A DNA stretch of 64,000 bases, taken from an uncultured Oscillospiraceae bacterium (GTDB lineage: Bacteria > Bacillota > Clostridia > Oscillospirales > Oscillospiraceae). The stretch spans positions 1 through 64,000 of the forward strand of contig CANRNU010000009.1 in NCBI GenBank assembly GCA_947632005.1. The letters are read 5' to 3'. Below, piece by piece: positions 8,226 to 14,934 of this stretch (position 1 is its first letter; each line of letters begins with the position of its first letter). A program made the position numbers and the translations under genes. The notes under the pieces are model-generated. The model saw nothing but the letters and a program-made list of their open reading frames with translations, was not told where the DNA came from and searched no databases.

Positions 8226-8957
8226 TTATTCCATCCCCAGCGCCGCCGCCAGGGACACAAAGCCGTCGGTCTGCCAGTCCGCCAGGGCGTTTATCTCCGC
8301 CCGGTCCGGGTCGGAATAGGGGTCATAGACCACGCATACTTCCAGCCCCGCGCCTTTCGCCGCCTGGACCCCGGACAGGGAGTCCTCGAACGCCAGACAC
8401 GCCTCCGCCGGCAGGGCGATATCCTCCATCGCCCGCCGGTATATCTCCGGGTCCGGCTTGATGGCGCGCACGTCCTCGCAGGTATATACCCGGTGGAATA
8501 TCCCGTCTATGGGGGCTTTTTCGGCAAAGTTTTTATTCTTCTGCCGGTATATGTCGATGCTGCCCCGCCGACCGGTGGTGGCCAGGACCAGGATATATCC
8601 CTTCTCCTTCAGTTTTCGCAGGAACACATCCGCCCCGGGCCGGTAGTCCATCCGCTCCAGCATCCCGTGGGCGATGGCCTGCCGCCGGGCCCGGACCTGC
8701 CGGGGGGTGAGGTCCGTGCCGTACCGCTCCTTCAGCAGGGCGCAGTAGCACAGATAGGGCTCCGGCTCGTCCCGGAACCGCCGCAGCGCCGCCTCCCGAA
8801 AGGCCCGTATCTCCGCCCGGTCCGGGGCGGAACCGGCCAGCTCCCGGGCCAGGAGCTCGTCCGCGTCGGTCCACACGCCGATGGAGTCCACCAACGTCCC
8901 GTCCATATCGAACAGCACCGCTTTTTTGCCCCGGAGCATATCTTCTATCGGCCGCAT
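8226..8957 (-). CDS. HAD-superfamily phosphatase (beta-phosphoglucomutase-like)
   Basis: The 243 residues show motif I VLFDMDGTLVDS (about 14-25), a helical cap, motif II VLATTGRRGSIDIY (about 126), and motif III/IV KPDPEIYRRA...CLAFEDSLSGVQAAKGAG (about 160-195). These are the features of subclass IA HAD hydrolases, acting on a small phosphorylated metabolite. Motif II 'ATT' is unusual (T/S followed by G/N is common). The substrate cannot be predicted. It reads in the same direction as the thioesterase, with a 25-bp gap. Confidence 0.88.
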   Translation of the reverse strand: MRPIEDMLRGKKAVLFDMDGTLVDSIGVWTDADELLARELAGSAPDRAEIRAFREAALRRFRDEPEPYLCYCALLKERYGTDLTPRQVRARRQAIAHGMLERMDYRPGADVFLRKLKEKGYILVLATTGRRGSIDIYRQKNKNFAEKAPIDGIFHRVYTCEDVRAIKPDPEIYRRAMEDIALPAEACLAFEDSLSGVQAAKGAGLEVCVVYDPYSDPDRAEINALADWQTDGFVSLAAALGME

Positions 8958-8979
8958 GTTTTATTCTCCAAAATATGTT

Positions 8980-9004
8980 CCGGCCGGCAGAAAACGCCGG
9001 CCGG
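8980..9004 (-). terminator. GC-rich hairpin after the coiled-coil gene
   Basis: CCGGCCGGC (8980-8988) pairs perfectly with GCCGGCCGG (8996-9004). The run of T that follows on the minus strand is weak (ATATTTT), so termination is likely but not certain. Confidence 0.5.
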
Positions 9005-9015
9005 TGAGGGTGGTT

Positions 9016-9351
9016 TTATTTTTTCAGCATCTCCAGGATCTCGTCGGCGGATTTTCCGCTGCTGACCAGCTTGGAGACCACTTTCTCGATCTCCTCCTTC
9101 TGGGCGGCGGCAGTCTCGATGGCCTCGGCCTCGATCTTCTTTTCCTCCAGCGCCAGAAGATCCTTTTCCACGGCCCGGAGGACCTTTTTCTTTGCCTTCA
9201 AAAGCTCTTTCTGTTTTCCGATCTCCGCAACGATCTCCGCCTGCTCTGCCTCCAGCACTTTTTTGCTCTCCTGCTTGGCGGCGATCTGGGCCTCTACCTG
9301 GGCCACGGTCTGAATGCTCTTTTTATTCTTGCTCCCCTTCGGTCTCGGCAT
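9016..9351 (-). CDS. Small basic-headed coiled-coil protein, unknown function
   Basis: The 111 residues start with MPRPKGSKNKKS, a basic stretch resembling an AT-hook (RPKGSKNKK), followed by a continuous helical, Lys/Glu/Ala-rich coiled coil from about 15 to 95 (AQIAAKQESKKVLEAEQ, KQKELLKAKKKVLRAVEKD). It ends in a short helix SADEILEMLKK. There is no signal peptide. A strong sigma-A promoter and a good RBS (GGAGGAAA) precede the ATG, so it is probably a well-expressed cytoplasmic, perhaps DNA-associated, protein. I do not recognise the family. Confidence 0.7.
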   Translation of the reverse strand: MPRPKGSKNKKSIQTVAQVEAQIAAKQESKKVLEAEQAEIVAEIGKQKELLKAKKKVLRAVEKDLLALEEKKIEAEAIETAAAQKEEIEKVVSKLVSSGKSADEILEMLKK

Positions 9352-9390
9352 GGATATTTCCTCCTTGGAAGATTGATTATGGTAAAATAA

Positions 9391-9419
9391 ATTATATTAT
9401 AGACTTATCCAAATTACAA
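9391..9419 (-). promoter_or_regulatory. sigma-A promoter of the coiled-coil gene
   Basis: Minus strand TTGTAA (9414-9419), 17-nt spacer, TATAAT (9391-9396), 40 bp upstream of the ATG. The surrounding 9,360-9,500 is A+T rich and otherwise empty. Confidence 0.6.
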
Positions 9420-9499
9420 GCCCGTTTTTTGAAAAATATCGCTCCGCCCCGCCCGGTTTTTCTAAATATCGGTCGAAATATGTATATATTTCCCCCGCA

Positions 9500-10342
9500 C
9501 TATTTTCGGTAGAATAATATGCCCAGCGTGCCGGGCCCACAGTGGCAGCTCACGGTGCAGCCCGCCCGGGTGTGAATGATTTCCTCAAAAGGCACCAGCG
9601 CGCGGACCTCTTCCTCCACCGCGGCGCGGATATCCTCGCTGACGCCGGAGTCGGTGATAAATATCCGCCGGGGGTCCACGGTATCCGGGTCCGCCAGCCG
9701 GTCCTTCACATAGGCGGCCAGGCACTCGGACAGCTTGCCCCGGTATTTCTTGCCCACGCCCATGGCCCCGTCCTTCACGAAGATGCAGGGGTGCAGCTTC
9801 AAAAGATTGGCGCCCATGGCGGCCAGGGCCGTGCACCGTCCGCCTTTGCGCAGGTACTCCAGCGTGTCCACCACGAAGCTCACGTCCAGTTTCTCCCGGC
9901 GCGCATCCAGGACCCTCTTGATCTCCGCCGGGTCCACTCCCTGTTCCGCCATCTCACAGGCGTCCAGCACCAGGTGGCCGATGCCGGTGGAGAGGTTCTT
10001 GCTGTCCACCACATACACGTTCCCCAGTTCCTCCGCCGCCAGACAGGCGTTCTGGTAGCAGGCGGACATGGAGGCGCTGATGGTGAAGTGGACCACCGCG
10101 TCGTGGTCCTTCAGAGCCCGGGAGAACACGTCTATGTACTCCTGCACGTTCACCGCCGCGGTGGCGCCCAGCTTTCCGGCAGCTTTGATCTTCTCATACA
10201 GCCCGTCCGGGGTGATGTCCACCCCATCCAGGAAGGTCTCCTCCCCGCAGGTCACATGCAGGGGCGTGATGGTGATATCATGCCGCTCGATGAGCTCCCG
10301 GGTCAGGTCACAGGTGCTGTCGGCGGTTATCTTGATCTTCAA
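9500..10342 (-). CDS. DegV family fatty-acid-binding protein
   Basis: This 280-residue DegV protein has the N-terminal KITADSTCDLTRELIERHDI, the fatty-acid site region VHFTISASMSACYQNACLAAEEL (S-x-S-x-Y-Q, about 88-110) and the C-terminal ITDSGVSEDIRAAVEEEV. Family members bind fatty acids and, in firmicutes, may present them to fatty-acid kinase FakA as FakB. No FakA is in the window. The start is a TTG with AGGAG 11 nt upstream; no better start was seen. It ends with ...HCGPGTLGILFYRK, typical of the family. Confidence 0.9.
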   Translation of the reverse strand: MKIKITADSTCDLTRELIERHDITITPLHVTCGEETFLDGVDITPDGLYEKIKAAGKLGATAAVNVQEYIDVFSRALKDHDAVVHFTISASMSACYQNACLAAEELGNVYVVDSKNLSTGIGHLVLDACEMAEQGVDPAEIKRVLDARREKLDVSFVVDTLEYLRKGGRCTALAAMGANLLKLHPCIFVKDGAMGVGKKYRGKLSECLAAYVKDRLADPDTVDPRRIFITDSGVSEDIRAAVEEEVRALVPFEEIIHTRAGCTVSCHCGPGTLGILFYRK

Positions 10343-10385
10343 CGCTCAGTCATCTCCTGTTGATAATGATCGTCTGATGGCGAAA

Positions 10386-10445
10386 CGCCGCAAGGCGCCG
10401 GGTCGGGCACCTTTGCGGCGCAGCAAAACAGGTGCGCTGTTTTGC
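10386..10445. terminator. Two adjacent hairpins between degV and cca
   Basis: A GC-rich imperfect hairpin (10386-10420, CGCCGCAAGG/CCTTTGCGGCG) is followed by GCAAAACAG (10423-10431) pairing with CTGTTTTGC (10437-10445). Either may terminate cca transcription on the minus strand; no long T run is present. Confidence 0.4.
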
Positions 10446-10466
10446 CGTGTACGCATTTCAATGGCG

Positions 10467-11822
10467 CTATTGTAGTCCTTTTTTCTCCAAATTACAATAC
10501 TCCGCCGCTTTTTCCAGCAGCGCGTCCCGCTCGTTGGGGACGGCCCCGTCGGCCACCGCGTCAAAGAGTTCTTGCAGCATCTGTCCCACCGCGGGCCCCT
10601 CCGGGACCCCCAGCGCCAGGATGTCCCGGCCGTTCACCGCGAGGCTTTTCACCGAGAAGCAGGGGGCCTCCTCCGCAAACAGCGCTTCCAGCACCTGCTC
10701 CGACGCGTCCACCAGGGCCAGGTTCCGCTCCCGGACAGGCTGTGCCCGGTCGGCGCTGTCTGCCCGCCAGCACGCCATGAGCTGCCGCACTCCGGTCTCT
10801 CCCACCTTTGCCAGGAACTTTCGCATGGCCTTCACCGACTGAGGCGGGCAGACATCGTGGTGCCGGATGAGCAGGCACACCCGCTCCCGGGTGTCGTTGT
10901 CGCACCGGAGCCGGCGCAGGATGCTGCCGGCCAGCTCCGCGCCCTTCTCCCCGTGGCCGTAAAAGTGGCCCGTGCCCTGTTCATCGGTGAAAAAACAGAC
11001 CGGCTTGGCGGCGTCGTGCAGCAGCATGGCAAGGCGCAGCACGATATCCGCCGGCGCGGCGTCCACCGCCATGGTGGTGTGGGTCCACACGTCGTGGATG
11101 TGGTGGGGGCTCTTCTGGTCGAACCCCTTCTCCGCCGCCAGCTCCGGGATGACCTGAAAGACGACGGACCCATAGTCCCGCAGTACCCGCCCCGCTCCGG
11201 GGCCGGTGAGGATGCCCCCGAGCTCGGCAAACACCCGCTCCCGGGCGATGTTGTCCAAAAGCGCCCGGTTTTTCACGGCGCTGGCCGCGGTGGCCGGCTC
11301 GATGGCAAGATCCAGCTTGGAGGCGAACCGCAGGGCCCGCAGGATGCGCAGCGCGTCCTCCCCGAACCGCTCGTCCGGGTCCCCTACGCACCGGATGACG
11401 CCAGCAGCCAGGTCCGCCCGGCCTCCGTACAGGTCGATGACCCCGCCGTCCCGGTCCAGAGCCATGGCGTTCACGGTGAAGTCCCGCCGGGCCAGGTCCG
11501 CCCGCAGGTCCGGCACGAAGGTGACGCTCTCCGGGCGGCGGCTGTCCCGGTATTCCCCGTCGGCCCGGAAGGTGGTGATCTCCACCGGGCCGCCCGCCGT
11601 CAGCACCGTCACGGTGCCGTGTCTGACCCCCGTCTCAAGGATGCGGTACCCGGCCAGCACCGCCTCCACCTGCTCCGGCCGGGCGGCGGTGCACAAGTCC
11701 CAGTCCGCCGGTTCCTTTCCCAGCAGGCTGTCCCGGACGCAGCCCCCCACCGGGTGGGCGGCAAAGCCCGCGTCCCAGAGGGCCGTCAGCAGCGTATACA
11801 CATAAGGGGGCACCGGCGTCAT
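10467..11822 (-). CDS. cca: CCA tRNA nucleotidyltransferase with HD domain
   Basis: This 451-residue class II enzyme adds or repairs the 3' CCA of tRNAs. The polymerase head shows VGGCVRDSLLGKEPADWDLCTAA (GG and DxD, residues about 25-47) and the basic ADLARRDFTVNAMALD motif near 110. The neck and body follow, with an HD-type domain at about 230-310 (AMLLHDAAKP, GHGEKGAEL, LLIRHHDV). The length fits the Gram-positive HD-containing form. It is a single gene between degV and the divergent DtxR-type regulator. Confidence 0.92.
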   Translation of the reverse strand: MTPVPPYVYTLLTALWDAGFAAHPVGGCVRDSLLGKEPADWDLCTAARPEQVEAVLAGYRILETGVRHGTVTVLTAGGPVEITTFRADGEYRDSRRPESVTFVPDLRADLARRDFTVNAMALDRDGGVIDLYGGRADLAAGVIRCVGDPDERFGEDALRILRALRFASKLDLAIEPATAASAVKNRALLDNIARERVFAELGGILTGPGAGRVLRDYGSVVFQVIPELAAEKGFDQKSPHHIHDVWTHTTMAVDAAPADIVLRLAMLLHDAAKPVCFFTDEQGTGHFYGHGEKGAELAGSILRRLRCDNDTRERVCLLIRHHDVCPPQSVKAMRKFLAKVGETGVRQLMACWRADSADRAQPVRERNLALVDASEQVLEALFAEEAPCFSVKSLAVNGRDILALGVPEGPAVGQMLQELFDAVADGAVPNERDALLEKAAEYCNLEKKGLQ

Positions 11823-11897
11823 CTCATCACCTGACTTGTATTTCCTATCGGATTATGATAAAATCTAACCAACACTACAGACAGGGGAGGCGCGCAC

Positions 11898-12314
11898 ATG
11901 AACATCCACGAATCCGCCGAGGATTATCTGGAAGCCATATACATGCAGTCCCTGGAAAAGGGCTACGTTCGTTCCATCGACATCGCCAACGCCCTCGGCT
12001 ACTCCAAGCCATCTGTCAGCGTGGCCATGAAGCAGCTGGAGGAAAACGGCTACATCCGCCGGGATGCGGACCGCTTGCTGTATCTGGAGGAGAAGGGTCT
12101 GGCCATCGCCAAGCGCATCTACGAGCGCCACGAGACCATCGCCGCCGTGCTCATGAGCCTGGGGGTAGAGCGGGAGACCGCCTACAAGGACGCCTGCAAG
12201 ATCGAGCACGACCTCTCTGACGAGAGCTTCCAGCGCATCCGGGAACACATGGCCGCCCACGGCCAGACCTTCCCCGACATAGAGGCCCATCGCCGGGCCC
12301 ACGAACAGAATTAG
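11898..12314 (+). CDS. DtxR/MntR-family metal-dependent repressor
   Basis: The 138 residues carry a winged helix at 1-65 (SAEDYLEAIYMQSLEKGYVRSIDIANALGYSKPSVSVAMKQLEENGYI) and a dimerisation/metal domain at 66-138. Candidate metal ligands are E and H in IYERHETI, C in YKDACKIEHDLS and the H of HDLS, the usual MntR/IdeR set. It probably represses metal uptake in response to Mn or Fe, but no transporter gene is nearby. RBS GGGGAGG stands nine bases before the ATG. It is divergent from cca. Confidence 0.9.
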   Translation: MNIHESAEDYLEAIYMQSLEKGYVRSIDIANALGYSKPSVSVAMKQLEENGYIRRDADRLLYLEEKGLAIAKRIYERHETIAAVLMSLGVERETAYKDACKIEHDLSDESFQRIREHMAAHGQTFPDIEAHRRAHEQN

Positions 12315-12344
12315 TATAAGCGCGTTTTCAGGAAAATGCAACAA

Positions 12345-12370
12345 GCCCCCGGAGCTCTCGCTCCGGGGGC
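12345..12370. terminator. Convergent terminator between the DtxR gene and the M56 protease gene
   Basis: GCCCCCGGAGC (12345-12355) pairs with GCTCCGGGGGC (12360-12370) across a 4-nt loop. It is placed to serve both converging genes, although the T runs are weak. Confidence 0.65.
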
Positions 12371-12391
12371 CTGCCATATCATTTCCCTCGC

Positions 12392-14428
12392 TTACGTCTC
12401 ATACAGGAACGCATCGAGCTCCAGCTTGGTATCGCCGGTGTTGCGGATATAAAACTCCGTGCCGCCCTCCGCGGTCCAGTAATTGGAGCCGGTGATGATA
12501 TCGCCGTCCTTCACGTCCAGCGTCTGGCCGCCCATGGGGTTTTCCTCCCCGCCGTCCAGGCTCCGCTGGCCCATGGTGATCTGTCCCTCGCTGTGGACGA
12601 TCACCAGGGTCTCATAGGTCCCCTCCGCGCTTCCCACCACCGCCGCCGCTCCCGGCTGCAGGGGGGAGTTGAAGGACTGGACGCCCCTGACATGTTCGAT
12701 GTTCACCGGGGCACGGTAGCCGTAGGGCCAGATGTCCAGCAGGTAGTCCGCATCTTCGGGCTGTTCCTGATACACCACTCCCGAGCCGCTGGTCAGGTCC
12801 CACACATATTGGGCCTTCAGGTCCTCTATGGGCAGCAGCATAGGTGTCACCTCCGGCGCCTCCGAGACGGCGATCCCATCCGGCTCGCAGGTCACCTGGA
12901 TGCCGGTCACCTGGATGTCCTCCCTGGTGGTACGGATGACGATGTTGCCGTCATCGTTCGCCATGGTATAACAGACGCTGTCATCGTCCTCGTCCAGGGT
13001 ATAGTCCATGCCGCGCAGGGCGCGGGTGAGCTCCCTGCCGGGCATGCCCCGGGCAATGCCGATCCCGGGAGCGGAGACCACGATGGACACGTCGGCGGCA
13101 TCCGCGCCGCCTCCCACATAGGTGACATAGCAGTCCTCCACAGGGAGAGGCCCGTCGGAATAGTTGCGCACGCGGGTCTCCAATGTCCAGTCTGCGCCCT
13201 CATCCTCTCCGGCCCCGGACAGCGTCAGGGCGATGGGGAAGCTCTCCCCGGGCGCCACTGTCCGGCCAGCGCCCTCCGTGACGGTCCAGCCGTTGACGGC
13301 AAAGTCCTCCACCGGGGCGGGCAGCTGATAGGGCACGCCGTTGTAGAACACCTTGAAGGAGAGGGGGTCCTCCCCCAGCCAGGCCAGCCAGTCCGAGGGC
13401 TGTTCCTCCTCCAAAGGTCCGTAGGGCGTCTCCGCGGGCTCTGTCTCCGGGGCGGAGGTGGCGAACACCGCCGTCACCCCCACGGTCAGGATCAAACTCA
13501 ATATCACGGCCCAGGCCGTCAGTTTTTTGCTCTTCATGATCGCTGTGATACGCTCCTCCATAGCGTTTGCGCTGAAATGGCTGACGAGGGGCGTCAGACC
13601 CGCCCTGGCCTCCTCCATGCGGATGAGGGTCCGGGCATAGTCCGCCCGGGTGTGCGTCTCCATGGCGCGCACCACCTGCTCGTCGCAGGCCATTTCCATA
13701 TCCCGGTTGGCCAGAATGAACATGGCCCACACCAGGGGATTGAACCAATGCAGGCACACCGCCGCCGTCAGGACCAGCTTTCGCAGCCCGTCCAGCCGCC
13801 GGATGTGGCCGTATTCATGGGCCAGGATGAAGCCCAGGCCCTTTTCGTCCCGCCAGTCGAGGCCGGCAGGCAGCAGGATCACCGGGCGGAAAAGCCCGTA
13901 GGTCATGGGCGCGTCCACCCGTCCGGACAGCCGCACCGACACCCGCCGGTGGAGAGGGTGACTCTCCTGCCAGCGGCGGACGAAGCCGTCCTCCGCGGCC
14001 ACCGCCTCCCGGAATTTCCGGCGGCTGTGGACATATGCCCCGGCAAAGAAGCCGCCGCATCCCAGAGCGCCCGCCGCCCAGAGGACCGTCCTCCAGGGGA
14101 TGGCCGCGGCGTCCCTCGCCGCCGGGGATACCTGCTCCGCCGCCTCTGATGGGCCCCGGTCCGCCGCCGGCAGGACGGCCGGCCGGTCCTCCGCCGGCGC
14201 GGGGGTAACTGCCGCCGGGGCAGTCTCCGCCGCCTCCGCCTGCGGCGGGAACCAGGCGTATACGCTCACCGCCGAGGGCACTGCCGCGGGGATGAAAAGC
14301 CGCAGCAGCGCCACTGTCCACAGGACCGTGAACGTGGCCTTCGGCAGCCGGTTCTGCCCCAGGGCCCGGAGCACGATGACGGCCAGGATGACCACACCGC
14401 CGGCCACAGACATGTCCAACAGGCTCAT
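12392..14428 (-). CDS. BlaR1-type M56 membrane metalloprotease with a novel extracytoplasmic domain
   Basis: The 678 residues begin MSLLDMSVAGGVVILAVIVLR and contain transmembrane segments at about 5-25, 35-55 and 115-135. The zinc protease motif HEYGHIRRLDG is at about 203, with the downstream NRDMEMACDEQVVRAM. A further segment (TAWAVILSLILTVGVTAVFA, about 325-345) leads to an external C-terminal region of roughly 330 residues. That region has no penicillin-binding SxxK/SxN motifs I can recognise, so this is unlikely to be a beta-lactam sensor. The ATG (14426-14428) overlaps the blaI-like stop as ATGA. It presumably senses an envelope signal and cleaves its partner repressor. Confidence 0.85.
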   Translation of the reverse strand: MSLLDMSVAGGVVILAVIVLRALGQNRLPKATFTVLWTVALLRLFIPAAVPSAVSVYAWFPPQAEAAETAPAAVTPAPAEDRPAVLPAADRGPSEAAEQVSPAARDAAAIPWRTVLWAAGALGCGGFFAGAYVHSRRKFREAVAAEDGFVRRWQESHPLHRRVSVRLSGRVDAPMTYGLFRPVILLPAGLDWRDEKGLGFILAHEYGHIRRLDGLRKLVLTAAVCLHWFNPLVWAMFILANRDMEMACDEQVVRAMETHTRADYARTLIRMEEARAGLTPLVSHFSANAMEERITAIMKSKKLTAWAVILSLILTVGVTAVFATSAPETEPAETPYGPLEEEQPSDWLAWLGEDPLSFKVFYNGVPYQLPAPVEDFAVNGWTVTEGAGRTVAPGESFPIALTLSGAGEDEGADWTLETRVRNYSDGPLPVEDCYVTYVGGGADAADVSIVVSAPGIGIARGMPGRELTRALRGMDYTLDEDDDSVCYTMANDDGNIVIRTTREDIQVTGIQVTCEPDGIAVSEAPEVTPMLLPIEDLKAQYVWDLTSGSGVVYQEQPEDADYLLDIWPYGYRAPVNIEHVRGVQSFNSPLQPGAAAVVGSAEGTYETLVIVHSEGQITMGQRSLDGGEENPMGGQTLDVKDGDIITGSNYWTAEGGTEFYIRNTGDTKLELDAFLYET

Positions 14429-14796
14429 CTGTCCGCCCCTTCCGCCTCGTCCACGATCTGCTTCAACCGTCCGAGCTGTTCCGCCGACAGCTGTTTCCGG
14501 CCCAGCAGGGCCGCAAACAGCTTGTCCGCCGAGCCGTCGAAGAGCTTGCCGATGAGCGCGTCCGTCTCCGCGTCTTGGACCGCCTCCCGGCTCACCAGGG
14601 CGTGACACATGAACTTCGGCTCCCGGCGCGCTATGGCCCCCTTGCCGATACATCTTTTGATGAGGGTATATGTAGTATTCACGTTCCAGCCGACCTCCCG
14701 GCCCAGGACCTCGGCGATGTGACTGGCGGTGCAGTCCCCCTCCCGCCACAGCACGTCCATGACCTTCAGTTCCGAATCAAACAGTTTGTTTTCCAT
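14425..14796 (-). CDS. BlaI/MecI-family transcriptional repressor
   Basis: This 123-residue winged-helix protein (LFDSELKVMDVLWREGDCTASHIAEVL, WNVNTTYTLIKRCIGKGAI) carries a C-terminal helical dimerisation arm. The site cleaved by the partner protease in BlaI (N-F) is not obvious here. It is coupled to the M56 protease gene and lies downstream of three TACTAC/GTAGTA operators, so autoregulation is very likely. No beta-lactamase or PBP gene is adjacent. Confidence 0.92.
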   Translation of the reverse strand: MENKLFDSELKVMDVLWREGDCTASHIAEVLGREVGWNVNTTYTLIKRCIGKGAIARREPKFMCHALVSREAVQDAETDALIGKLFDGSADKLFAALLGRKQLSAEQLGRLKQIVDEAEGADR

Positions 14797-14814
14797 GATG
14801 ATTTCTCCTTGATT

Positions 14815-14830
14815 TACTACCGCGGTAGTA
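14815..14830. promoter_or_regulatory. BlaI-type operator 1
   Basis: TACTACCGCGGTAGTA is a perfect 16-bp palindrome, 19 bp upstream of the repressor ATG, between RBS and promoter region. Confidence 0.8.
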
Positions 14831-14845
14831 TTGAGCTCGGCAATA

Positions 14846-14861
14846 TACTACCACAGTCGTA
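14846..14861. promoter_or_regulatory. BlaI-type operator 2
   Basis: TACTACCACAGTCGTA has the same half-sites with one mismatch. Its centre is 31 bp from operator 1, about three helical turns. Confidence 0.7.
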
Positions 14862-14873
14862 GTCCTTTGTCAA

Positions 14874-14889
14874 TACTACTGTGGTAGTA
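14874..14889. promoter_or_regulatory. BlaI-type operator 3
   Basis: TACTACTGTGGTAGTA is a palindrome except at the two central base pairs, 28 bp (centre to centre) upstream of operator 2. Confidence 0.75.
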
Positions 14890-14901
14890 AAATTTTGGTT
14901 T

Positions 14902-14931
14902 TTTTGTGGGACCGTCTCCGGTCCCACAAAA
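14902..14931 (-). terminator. Terminator of pcrA
   Basis: A 13-bp perfect stem TTTTGTGGGACCG (14902-14914) / CGGTCCCACAAAA (14919-14931), followed on the minus strand by further A/T, directly after the pcrA stop. Confidence 0.8.
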
Positions 14932-14934
14932 GGG

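Noticed and set aside
12392-14428. Call as BlaR1 beta-lactam sensor
   Set aside because: No SxxK, SxN or KTG penicillin-binding motifs could be seen in the external domain and no beta-lactamase is adjacent.
14429-14749. Upstream extension of the M56 protease frame
   Set aside because: It reads the blaI-like gene in another frame; the coupled ATG at 14428 gives a normal first membrane helix.
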